35,466 nt of DNA from Planctomycetota bacterium (lineage in GTDB: Bacteria; Planctomycetota; UBA1135; GCA-002686595). Below are positions 26,482 through 33,677 of the stretch, in pieces. Within the stretch, counting starts at the first letter, position 1; each line of letters opens with the position of its first letter. Position numbers and translations under genes: made by a program. The notes below the pieces were generated by a model, which did no database searches, was not told the origin of the DNA, and worked only from the letters and a program-made list of their open reading frames with translations. Where the stretch lies: assembly GCA_016795245.1 (NCBI GenBank), contig JAEUIA010000092.1, forward strand, positions 1 to 35,466, given 5' to 3'.

Positions 26482-27242
26482 GCCACGCACTCATCGGTCA
26501 CACGGGCTTCGTCGGCGGCAACATCGCCGCGCAGCGGTCTTTCGACGAGTGTTTCAACTCGTCGAACATCGCGACGATCGCAGGGCGTGAGTTCGACCTG
26601 CTGGTGTGCGCCGGCGCGCCCGGTGCGAAGTGGCGCGCGAACCAGGACCCGGCGGCGGATCGAGCGGCGGTGGGGAAGCTCATGAGCGCGTTGGAGCGCG
26701 TCAAGGCGCACCGTGTCGTGCTGCTCTCGACTGTCGACGTGTTTGCTACACCGGTCGAGGTCGACGAGCGCAGCGCGATCGTCACGACCTCGGCCAACGC
26801 CTACGGTCGTCATCGGCGCGAGCTGGAGGAGTGCGTGCGTGCGCGGTTCGAATCCGCGCTGATCGTGCGTCTGCCGGGGCTCTTCGGGCCGGGCCTGAAG
26901 AAGAACGTGATCTTCGATTTCCTGAACGACAACCACGTCGAGCGCATCGACTCGAGGGCCGTGTTCCAGTTCTACGACCTCGCGCACATCGTGCGGGACA
27001 TCGACACGTGTCTGGCGGCCAATCTGCGGCTCGTGCACTTCGCGACCGAACCGGTGAGCGTGAGTGATGTGGCGCTGCACGCCTTCGGACGCGCCTTCTC
27101 GAACACCCTGCCGGGTCCGGTTCCGCGCTACGACCTGCGCACCTGTCACGCGGACACCTTCGGTCGCGGCGGCGCGTACATCGCCTCGCGCACCGAGGTG
27201 CTGGGCCAGATCAAGGCGTTCGTCGAAGGTTCAGTCCGATGA
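26478..27242 (+). CDS. Short extended-SDR NAD-dependent epimerase/reductase-like protein
   Basis: Protein of 254 residues, shorter than the 300-330 of typical nucleotide-sugar epimerases. It has a dinucleotide-binding start, GHTGFVGGN (7-15), LLSTVDVFA (Ser84, Thr85) and a catalytic-tyrosine segment, YGRHRRE (Tyr109). The usual YxxxK lysine is replaced by Arg113, which could lower or change activity. LPGLFGPGLKKN and FQFYDL match the substrate-binding and C-terminal regions of the family. It probably reduces or epimerises a nucleotide-linked or lipid-linked sugar. Both ends overlap the neighbouring genes by 4 bp (ATGA), so translation is probably tightly coupled. Confidence 0.82.
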   Translation: MSHALIGHTGFVGGNIAAQRSFDECFNSSNIATIAGREFDLLVCAGAPGAKWRANQDPAADRAAVGKLMSALERVKAHRVVLLSTVDVFATPVEVDERSAIVTTSANAYGRHRRELEECVRARFESALIVRLPGLFGPGLKKNVIFDFLNDNHVERIDSRAVFQFYDLAHIVRDIDTCLAANLRLVHFATEPVSVSDVALHAFGRAFSNTLPGPVPRYDLRTCHADTFGRGGAYIASRTEVLGQIKAFVEGSVR

Positions 27243-28057
27243 AGCTCGCGATCTCGAACATCGCCTGGCGCGCGGATGAAGAGCGTGCGATCGCCGATCT
27301 GTTGCAGGCGCGACGTGTGCGCGGTGTCGAGGTGGCTCCGGGCATGGTTTCGAGCAGCCCCGCGACGGCGACCGACGACGAGATCGCTCGCTACCGAGCG
27401 TTCTGGAACGAGCGCGACATCGAGATCGTCGCCATGCAGGCCTTGTTGTTCGGAACGCAGGGCCTCGCGCTGTTCGAGAGCGAGAGTGCGCGCCGCGACC
27501 TGTCGCTCTACCTCGCGCGCATCGTGCGCCTCGGCGGTCTGTTGGGCGCGCGTGCCCTGGTGTTCGGGTCACCCAAGAACCGCGTGGCCGGGAAACTCGC
27601 GCCGGAAGCCGTCACCGGGATCGCCGTGCCGTTCTTCCGCGCGCTGGGCGCGCTCGCCGTCGACCATGGGACCTGCGTGTGCATCGAGCCCAATCCGCCC
27701 GTGTACGGCGCCGATTGGATCGTGAATGCGCGCGAAGCGCTGGAATTCGTGGCTCTCGTCGATCACCCGGGGGTAGGCATGCACCTCGACGCCGGTGCGC
27801 TGCACATCCAGAACGAAGGTCCCGCGGAGATCCGTGCGGCTGGGGTGGGACTGCGGCATTTCCACGCCAGCCAGCCCGATCTCGTGCCGCTGTGCGCCGG
27901 CGGCCTCGTGCCGCACGCGACCTACGCGGCGGCGCTGCGCTCGATCGGGTACGAACGCTGGATCTCGGTCGAGATGCGCGCCGGGGCGGGCGCGGCTTCG
28001 AATCGACCTGCTGTCGAGACCGCGCTGGCGCACGCATTGTCTGTGTACGGATCCTGA
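27239..28057 (+). CDS. Xylose-isomerase-like TIM-barrel sugar isomerase/epimerase
   Basis: Protein of 272 residues. MKLAISNIAW opens the barrel; the four metal-ligand strands can be read as CIEPN (Glu), GMHLDAG (Asp), LRHFHAS (His) and ISVEMR (Glu). This is the AP-endonuclease family 2 superfamily, which includes sugar-phosphate isomerases and keto-sugar epimerases using a divalent metal. In this context it likely isomerises a precursor sugar for the glycan. The ATG overlaps the previous stop; the next gene starts 36 bp downstream, the largest gap in the operon. Confidence 0.83.
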   Translation: MKLAISNIAWRADEERAIADLLQARRVRGVEVAPGMVSSSPATATDDEIARYRAFWNERDIEIVAMQALLFGTQGLALFESESARRDLSLYLARIVRLGGLLGARALVFGSPKNRVAGKLAPEAVTGIAVPFFRALGALAVDHGTCVCIEPNPPVYGADWIVNAREALEFVALVDHPGVGMHLDAGALHIQNEGPAEIRAAGVGLRHFHASQPDLVPLCAGGLVPHATYAAALRSIGYERWISVEMRAGAGAASNRPAVETALAHALSVYGS

Positions 28058-28093
28058 GCGCGCCCTCGTTTCTGTGCGCCTTGGAATTACCAT

Positions 28094-29962
28094 ATGCGCA
28101 TGAAACACACTGCCTTTGCGTTCCTGATCGCGCCCCTGGTCCTCACCTGCGCCGGTGTCTACTCCAGCGCACAGGCGCCCGTCCAAAAAGCCGTACCCGA
28201 GCGGCTGGTGCGCGACGTGACCTGGCTCGCCGACGACGCGCGCGAAGGTCGCCGCGCGGGCACGGCGCAAGGCATCGCGAGTGCCGAGTTCATCGCCAAA
28301 CGCATGGCGAGCTTGGGACTGGAGCCCGCCGGCAGCGCCGGATTCGGACAGGATTTCGAAGTACCGCTCGAGGCGCGCGACGGCGGTGCATCATCACTGA
28401 TCGTGAAGCAGAACGACGCGCGCGTGAACGCCGGAGTGAATCTGGTGCCGCTCTTCTGTTCGGACGGCGGACCCGTTTCGGGGGCGACACAATTCGTCGC
28501 GTTCGGGATCGACGACGCGGAGCGCGGGCGCGAGGATTTCGCCGGCAGCGATCTGAAGGGCAAGATCGCCGTGATCGTGCGCGGCGTGCCCAAGGCTCCG
28601 CCTGTGATGCGCGCTCCTGCTGCACAACCGGGCGAGAAGGATGCGCCGGCCGTCGCGCCGCACGACACCGCCTCGGTCACCAAGGGCGACGGTTGGGGCG
28701 GCGGCGGGTTGATCTTCACCAAGGTGATGAACGCCAAGCGCCGCGGAGCAGTGGGTGTGATCCTCTTGCCGGCGCTGGAGGACGAGACTCAACCGCTGCT
28801 CGCGTTCGGCGAAGGCGGCTCCGCACGCGCCGGAATTCCGTGCGTGATGCTGTCGTGGATGGGCGCGCGCACGGCGTTCGGCAAGGACACGGTCGACGCC
28901 TGGCGCGCCCGAGCCGAGCTGCGCGAAGGCCCGGCGGTGCCGGTCTCGGAACCCGTGGCGCTGCATTCCGACGTCGTGCGCGCCAAGGGTGTCGCGCGCA
29001 ACGTGCTCGGCCGCCTGCGCGGTGTCGACAACTCGCGCACGGTGGTCGTCGGCGCGCACTACGATCACCTGGGCTTCGGCGGCACGGGCTCGCTCGCGCC
29101 CGGCGAACGTCAGATCCACAACGGCGCCGACGACAACGCCAGCGGCACGGCGGTGGTGCTCGAGATGGCGCGTATCCTGATCGCAGGGCCGCGGCCCGCG
29201 TGCGATGTGGTGTTCGCGGCCTGGTCGGGTGAGGAACTGGGCCTTTTGGGCAGCGAGTGGTGGTGCGAGAACCCCACGGTTCCGATCGCGAACGTCACGG
29301 CGAACTTGAACCTCGACATGGTCGGGCGCGCGCAACAGAACAAGTTGCAGGTGCTGGCCGCGGGCAGTGCGGGAGTATTCGCGTCGTGGATGGGCGAGGC
29401 GGGTGCCTCGAGCGGGCTGGATCTGATCGTCAGCACATCCGGCAACATGATGGGCGGGTCGAGTGACCACGCGTCGTTCTTGAAGCGCAAGATCCCGGCC
29501 TTGCACTTGTTCACGGGGCTGCACGAGGACTACCACAAGCCTAGCGACGACACGGAACGCTTCGAAGCGGAAGCGGCGGCGAAAGTGTGCGACCTGGGCG
29601 TCGACCTGGTGCGCAGGCTGTGCGCGGCCGGGAAGCTCGCGTTCGTCGAGCCCAAGGCGGATCCGAACGCGCGCGAGATCAAGTCGGGCTTCAGGTCGTG
29701 GTTCGGATCGATTCCGAATTACGCCTGGGACAAGGGCGGCGTGATGATCGACGGCACCTCACCGGGCAGTCCAGCCGAGCACGCGGGATTCTTGAAGGGC
29801 GACGTATTGATCGGGATGGGCGACATTCAGATCACAGGCATCGACGACTTCATGTTCGCGCTGCAGACGTACAAGCCGGGGGATGTCGTGAAGGTGAAGT
29901 TCACACGCGATGGGAAGGATGAGGAGAGCAGTGTGACCTTGAGCACGCGTGGGCAGCAGTGA
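28094..29962 (+). CDS. Exported M28 metallopeptidase with PA and PDZ domains
   Basis: Protein of 622 residues. Residues 1-27 form a signal peptide (ending YSSAQA). The PA-like inserted domain spans about 110-270. The M28 catalytic core has GAHYDHLGFGG (His322, Asp324), GADDNASG (Asp347), SGEELGLLG (Glu380, Glu381), LNLDMVGR and HEDYHKPSDD, giving two zinc sites and the catalytic Glu. A PDZ domain fills about 545-615 (PAEHAGFLKGDVLIGMGD). Such proteins are secreted or periplasmic aminopeptidases. Two adjacent ATGs exist, 28094 and 28100; a TACCAT box at 28088-28093 could act as a -10, in which case the second would be nearly leaderless. It may also be read through from the glycan genes 36 bp upstream. 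Confidence 0.93.
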   Translation: MRMKHTAFAFLIAPLVLTCAGVYSSAQAPVQKAVPERLVRDVTWLADDAREGRRAGTAQGIASAEFIAKRMASLGLEPAGSAGFGQDFEVPLEARDGGASSLIVKQNDARVNAGVNLVPLFCSDGGPVSGATQFVAFGIDDAERGREDFAGSDLKGKIAVIVRGVPKAPPVMRAPAAQPGEKDAPAVAPHDTASVTKGDGWGGGGLIFTKVMNAKRRGAVGVILLPALEDETQPLLAFGEGGSARAGIPCVMLSWMGARTAFGKDTVDAWRARAELREGPAVPVSEPVALHSDVVRAKGVARNVLGRLRGVDNSRTVVVGAHYDHLGFGGTGSLAPGERQIHNGADDNASGTAVVLEMARILIAGPRPACDVVFAAWSGEELGLLGSEWWCENPTVPIANVTANLNLDMVGRAQQNKLQVLAAGSAGVFASWMGEAGASSGLDLIVSTSGNMMGGSSDHASFLKRKIPALHLFTGLHEDYHKPSDDTERFEAEAAAKVCDLGVDLVRRLCAAGKLAFVEPKADPNAREIKSGFRSWFGSIPNYAWDKGGVMIDGTSPGSPAEHAGFLKGDVLIGMGDIQITGIDDFMFALQTYKPGDVVKVKFTRDGKDEESSVTLSTRGQQ

Positions 29963-30336
29963 ACCGCGAGGAGGTGGGCGGGGAGTTCGAGGACTACGAA
30001 GTCGTCGCTGATCGCAGGGCGAAGTCGGCGATGGCGGCAGCGGTGGGGCCGGTGCTCACGTCCATGTTCTTCTTCGTGATGTTGGCCTTGGATGACGGCA
30101 CCTGGGGCATGATCGGCCTGCTAGCCGTCGTCGCGATGACCGGGAGTGTGTGTTCGGGGCCTCTCATGTTTCTGCCGGGGGGCTGGTGTGTGGGAGTCTT
30201 GAGCTGTCTCGGGTGGATGGTGGCGGTGCGCTACGGGCGGATCGGCGACTGGGGTTGGAGGCAGCACCTCTGGATCTCGATCACATGGTGCGCGGGATTT
30301 GGTCTGTTGCTCGCGTTGCTGATCAGGTGCTCTTGA
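29959..30336 (+). CDS. Small hypothetical integral membrane protein
   Basis: Protein of 125 residues, not recognised. A charged N-terminal 25 residues is followed by three or four hydrophobic segments (about 30-47, 49-70, 72-90 and 103-123). The GTG start overlaps the TGA of the M28-PDZ gene, and this coupling, rather than any domain, is the main reason to accept it. It is the last gene before the palindromic element. A role in anchoring or assisting the peptidase is only a guess. Confidence 0.65.
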   Translation: MNREEVGGEFEDYEVVADRRAKSAMAAAVGPVLTSMFFFVMLALDDGTWGMIGLLAVVAMTGSVCSGPLMFLPGGWCVGVLSCLGWMVAVRYGRIGDWGWRQHLWISITWCAGFGLLLALLIRCS

Positions 30337-30347
30337 AGACCCGAACG

Positions 30348-30450
30348 TACGGAGCCAGAGCAATTCTTCCCCGATTCACCGCCGTCGCACACCGAAGCAG
30401 CCACACGGGTTTGCGGCGGTGAATCGGGGAAGAATTGCTCTGGCTCCGTA
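30348..30450. repeat. 103-bp element with perfect 37-bp inverted arms (REP/MITE-like)
   Basis: Arms 30348-30384 and 30414-30450 are exact reverse complements, around a 29-base centre. It fills almost the whole gap between convergent genes, starting 11 bp after one stop and ending one base before the other stop codon on the opposite strand. The arms contain an AT-richer core (AGAGCAATTCTTCCCC) unlike the surrounding DNA. No T-tract follows, so it is not a classic terminator, although a 37-bp hairpin could block both transcripts or protect their 3' ends. Its form resembles non-autonomous palindromic elements mobilised by Y1 (RAYT/TnpA-REP) transposases; none is in the window. Confidence 0.9.
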
Positions 30451-31593
30451 TCACTTCCACTGCGCGATGAACATGTTCGTCTCGCGCGGCTGGCGGCCGC
30501 CGCGGTTGCTGGCGAAGGCTAGCCACTTGCCGTCGGGTGAGAACATCGGGAAGCCGTCGAAGTCGGCGTCGTGCGTGATCTTCTCCAGGTTCTTGCCGTC
30601 GACGTCGATCGCGAACAGATCGAAATTGCGTCCGCGAGTCGCCTGGTCGTGGTGGTTCGAGGCGAACACGATGCGCTTGTCGTCCGGGAAGAAGAACGGC
30701 GCGAAGTTGGCTTGACCCAGGTTCGTCACGCGGCGACGTTCGGAGCCGTCGGGTCTGCAGACCATGATCTCCATGCGCGAAGGACGCACGAGCCAGGTCT
30801 TGAGCAGCGCCTTGTACTCGGCTTGTTCCGTTTCTTCCTGGCCGGGCGTGAACGCCGTCGAGCGGAAGACGAGCCACTCTCCGTCGTGGCTGAAGAAGGC
30901 ACCCCCGTCGTAGCCGAGTTTGTTCGTGACCTGCTTCAAATCGCCGCCCGCCAGATCGCAGGTCCACAACTCCAGATCACCCGAGCGCGTCGACGTGAAC
31001 ACCATGCGGTCGCCGCGCGGTGACACCGTGGCCTCCGCGTCGTAGCCCCACTCGGTCGTCAGCGCGCGCTCCGCGCCGGTCGCGAGGTCCTTCACGTAGA
31101 TGTCGTACTCGGGATGCACGGCCCACACGTAGCCGCGGCTCATGTCGACTTTCGGCGGGCAATCCACCATGAACGCGTGCGTCGAAGCGTAGATCACGCT
31201 CTTGTCACCGGGCATGAAGTACGCGCACGTCGTGACGCCGTTGCCGTTCGAGACCGGCACGAGCTTTCCGCCGCGCGCCGCCGTCGTCAGGATGCGGTCG
31301 CAAGCGGTGCCGTCGACGGTCGCCTGCATCACGAGGCGATCGCCGGCGAAGGACCAGTAGCCTTCGGCCGCGTTCTCGACGCCGCTCGTGACTTTCCACA
31401 AGTGCGCGAAGTGCGTCTCGCCCGGGCGGATGAGCTCGTCGCACGCGGTCGCGCCGACGATCGGCGCAGCGAGCGACGGCGCAGACGACTTCGACGCGGC
31501 GCGCGCAGCGTCGGCGACGGGTGCGGTGCTGGGATCGGATTGGCAGGCAGACGCGAGGAGTGCGAGAGGCAGAGCGATACGGAGCTTCAACAT
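30451..31593 (-). CDS. PD40 / TolB-like beta-propeller lipoprotein or secreted protein
   Basis: Protein of 380 residues. The N-terminus ([17 protein letters not shown]) is a signal sequence with a likely lipobox cysteine at residue 17, though Ala at -3 is not ideal. The rest carries WD40-like PD40 repeats: ATVSPRGDRMVFTSTRSG, AFFSHDGEWLVFRS, PFFFPDDKRIVFASN and PMFSPDGKWLAFASN. These are the repeats of TolB and related propellers, which usually serve protein-protein contacts in the periplasm. TolB itself is larger and has an extra N-terminal domain, so this is a TolB-like protein. Its ATG overlaps the yidD stop by 3 bp (shared ATGA), making it the last gene of the rnpA-yidD operon, where yidC would normally lie. 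Confidence 0.82.
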   Translation of the reverse strand: MLKLRIALPLALLASACQSDPSTAPVADAARAASKSSAPSLAAPIVGATACDELIRPGETHFAHLWKVTSGVENAAEGYWSFAGDRLVMQATVDGTACDRILTTAARGGKLVPVSNGNGVTTCAYFMPGDKSVIYASTHAFMVDCPPKVDMSRGYVWAVHPEYDIYVKDLATGAERALTTEWGYDAEATVSPRGDRMVFTSTRSGDLELWTCDLAGGDLKQVTNKLGYDGGAFFSHDGEWLVFRSTAFTPGQEETEQAEYKALLKTWLVRPSRMEIMVCRPDGSERRRVTNLGQANFAPFFFPDDKRIVFASNHHDQATRGRNFDLFAIDVDGKNLEKITHDADFDGFPMFSPDGKWLAFASNRGGRQPRETNMFIAQWK

Positions 31594-31847
31594 CAGCTGG
31601 ACGAGTCCTTGGATCTTGGGGTACGCGGCGGCGGAACCGGATCGTAGCCGCCCTTGCACAGAGGATGACAGCGTGCGATGCGACAGATCGCAAGCCACGG
31701 TCCGCGCAGGATGCCGTGCGTCTCGATCGCTTCGATCGCGTACTGGCTGCAGGTGGGGCTGAATCTGCACATCGGCGGCTTCAGCGGGGACAGCCAGCGC
31801 CGGTAGAAGCGCAGCGGCCACAGCAGCACCTGCCGCAGCGCCTTCAC
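31593..31847 (-). CDS. yidD: YidD, membrane protein insertion efficiency factor
   Basis: Protein of 84 residues, the normal YidD size. The family's cysteine-rich core is intact: [22 protein letters not shown] and then [12 protein letters not shown]. The N-terminal amphipathic helix ([14 protein letters not shown]) is typical for peripheral binding at the inner membrane near YidC/Sec. GTG start overlaps the rnpA stop (GTGA), so translation is coupled to rnpA, as in many genomes. Confidence 0.95.
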   Translation of the reverse strand: MKALRQVLLWPLRFYRRWLSPLKPPMCRFSPTCSQYAIEAIETHGILRGPWLAICRIARCHPLCKGGYDPVPPPRTPRSKDSSS

Positions 31848-32254
31848 GGCCTGTCACCCCCGGCGTCGCGCGGCGGCGGTGCTGCGGCGGCCTTCTCCGC
31901 GGCGCGGCGCGCGGCCTTGTGCGCCATCGCCACGAGCTCCGCACAGGTCGCGGAGAGCACCGGTTCTAGCTTGGGCGCGGCCGGGATCAACACCAGGTCA
32001 AAGCCGACGGGCAGCTCGCCGTAGCAGAGCCGAAACGCCTCGCGAAAAATGCGGCGCACGCGGTTGCGTTTCACGGCGCGCTTCCAGATCACCTTGCCGA
32101 CCGAGAGCCCCAAGCGCGTGTGCGCCAGTCCGTTCGGGCGTGCCACGACGAGCAGGATGGATCCGCGCGCGCGGCTTCCATGCCGGAAGGCGCGATCGAA
32201 ATCACCTTTGGCGACGAGGCGTTTCTTGCGGTCGAAGGCCAGGGGACGGGGCAC
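31844..32254 (-). CDS. rnpA: Ribonuclease P protein component
   Basis: RNase P protein, 136 residues from GTG 32254. It carries the conserved RNR block, [14 protein letters not shown], the [15 protein letters not shown] strand before it, and the substrate-binding start [19 protein letters not shown], which aligns well with the E. coli N-terminus (LAFPRELRLL). It has an Ala/Pro-rich C-terminal extension. Together with the RNase P RNA it matures tRNA 5' ends. The ATG at 32299 would add 15 residues, but that ATG overlaps a probable -10 box (TATGTT), so I prefer GTG. Unusually, rpmH is not upstream; a divergent gene begins instead. Confidence 0.92.
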   Translation of the reverse strand: MPRPLAFDRKKRLVAKGDFDRAFRHGSRARGSILLVVARPNGLAHTRLGLSVGKVIWKRAVKRNRVRRIFREAFRLCYGELPVGFDLVLIPAAPKLEPVLSATCAELVAMAHKAARRAAEKAAAAPPPRDAGGDRP

Positions 32255-32270
32255 GTGATGGCGCCCCAGG

Positions 32271-32300
32271 TTGTTGGGGGCGAACGGGACTTCTAACATA
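32271..32300. promoter_or_regulatory. Bidirectional promoter with a shared -10 element
   Basis: On the plus strand, TTGTTG (32271-32276), a 17-bp spacer and TAACAT (32294-32299) lie 12 bases before the GTG at 32312. On the minus strand, the same bases read TATGTT (32300-32295), a good -10 for rnpA, leaving a leader of about 33 nt to GTG 32254. No clear minus-strand -35 is seen. Symmetrical -10 boxes that fire in both directions are known in bacteria. Confidence 0.5.
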
Positions 32301-32311
32301 GTCGCCCGCGC

Positions 32312-33556
32312 GTGAGCGGGAGGATCCGCCGGCGACGCTCGCGATTGGACGCTTTTCACCACAACTGGATCGATGGAGAGCTCGTCGGAGCCGCGACCGG
32401 CGACACTTTCGACGTCATGGTCGGCGGCGGGCGCGGCCTCGTCGGGCGCTGGCCGCGCGCGAACGAGCGCGATCTGCGCACGGCGCTGTTGGCGAGCGAG
32501 CGCGGCGCGGCGCGCTGGAGTCGTCTGTCGCGCTCGGAGCGGGCAGCGCACCTCTCGCGTGCGATCGACACGTTGTTCGCGGAGCGCGACGAAGCCATCG
32601 ATCTGTGTGCGAGCGCCGTCGGCCTGACCGGCGACGAGGTCGAGGCGTTGTTCAGGCCGCTCGACCGCGCGCTCGACGAAGTGCTCGCGGATCGCGACCC
32701 GTCTCTCTATCCGTTTCAGCGCACGAGCGGTGCCCAGGTCTTCGCACTGGACTGGAGCGAGATGTGGCTCGCGCCGACGCGCTTCGCCTTCCGCGCACTG
32801 CTGGAGGGGCGCGCCGTCGTGCTCGTTTCTGATCCGCGTGCGCCGATGGTGGCCGATCACATCGGCCGCGCGCTGCGCGACTTGCCGCCGGGAACGGTGA
32901 GCGTGCTGCACGACGACGGCCGCACGCTCGTGCGGGCCGCCGGCACGGTCGCCGACGTCGGCGGTCTGCACCTGGCATCGACCGCGGATGCCTGCGCGGA
33001 ACTCGCGCGCCGGAGCGAGCCGGAGAAGGCGATCACGATCCAGAGCGGATTCGGCGCGGGCGTCGAGGTCACCCAGGCACCGCGTCTCAACATCCGTCCG
33101 CTCAAGAACCAAAGCGCCGTACTCGACGACACCGACGATCCGCGTGTGCAGGCCGAAGACATCGTGGCGCGTGCTTTCAGCCGGGTGGGCGCGCTCTCCG
33201 GCTCCGCACCCGGACGCGTAGGTCGGGTGCTGGTGCCGGTTCGCAGATTTTCGCGCTTCACCGAGGAACTGCTGTCCGTGCTCGAACACGACGGCGATGC
33301 GCGCGATCCGATGCTACTGACGCGACGACTGGCGCTGCACGAAGTCGAACGCGCCACCGCGCTGGGACACGACGAAGGTGCGACGGCGATCTTCACGGGC
33401 TTCGAGAATTCGGACCTGCCGTTTCCGCTCGTGTTCACGAACGTCGAAGAGCGCATGCGCTTGACGCAGCTCGCGCGTCCGTCGCCGGTTCTGTGCTTGA
33501 TGCGCGTCGCCGATGAAGCGCGTGGACGTGCGCTCGCGACTGCGATCGATGTTTAG
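32312..33556 (+). CDS. Aldehyde-dehydrogenase-like protein lacking the catalytic residues
   Basis: Protein of 414 residues with a recognisable aldehyde-dehydrogenase shape: HNWIDGELVGAATGDTFDV at the start, then the NAD-domain core. It is about 70-90 residues shorter than usual. The catalytic landmarks are missing. The LELGGKN block is replaced by NIRPLKN (near 263), so the general-base Glu is gone. The GQxC segment reads VGALSGSAPGR (near 295), with no Cys. The Lys in the NAD-binding KPS position is replaced (LVSDPRAP), and no PWNFP is seen. I infer a pseudoenzyme or an enzyme with changed chemistry. GTG start, divergent from rnpA, and followed by lysine 6-aminotransferase. A normal partner there would oxidise the semialdehyde. 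Confidence 0.78.
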   Translation: MSGRIRRRRSRLDAFHHNWIDGELVGAATGDTFDVMVGGGRGLVGRWPRANERDLRTALLASERGAARWSRLSRSERAAHLSRAIDTLFAERDEAIDLCASAVGLTGDEVEALFRPLDRALDEVLADRDPSLYPFQRTSGAQVFALDWSEMWLAPTRFAFRALLEGRAVVLVSDPRAPMVADHIGRALRDLPPGTVSVLHDDGRTLVRAAGTVADVGGLHLASTADACAELARRSEPEKAITIQSGFGAGVEVTQAPRLNIRPLKNQSAVLDDTDDPRVQAEDIVARAFSRVGALSGSAPGRVGRVLVPVRRFSRFTEELLSVLEHDGDARDPMLLTRRLALHEVERATALGHDEGATAIFTGFENSDLPFPLVFTNVEERMRLTQLARPSPVLCLMRVADEARGRALATAIDV

Positions 33557-33677
33557 TGCGTTTAAACGCGGCTTTTCCCAACTCGCGGAGGGGTGGTACT
33601 GAGGCGCCTCAGAGTGCACAATCTTCGAACTGATTCTGCCCGATAGATTCAGTCGCAAGACCCACCCGAGCACCGCC
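33557..33677. promoter_or_regulatory. Intergenic region upstream of lysine aminotransferase with two palindromes
   Basis: This 121-bp gap holds GCGTTTAAACGC (33558-33569) and CTGAGGCGCCTCAG (33599-33612), both perfect palindromes and possible operators. ACTGA and TCAGT arms also flank a candidate -10, TAGATT (33644-33649), with no convincing -35. A lysine- or nitrogen-responsive regulator would fit, but none is encoded nearby. Confidence 0.4.

Noticed and set aside
26845..26855. GGTTCGAATCC, a perfect tRNA T-arm-like string
   Set aside because: It lies inside the SDR coding region and no acceptor stem or anticodon arm surrounds it.
28094..29962. M28-PDZ gene considered as a separate transcription unit from the glycan operon
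   Set aside because: A TACCAT box exists just before the start but no -35 is visible, and the gap is only 36 bp, so independence is not shown; I left it as a possible part of the operon.
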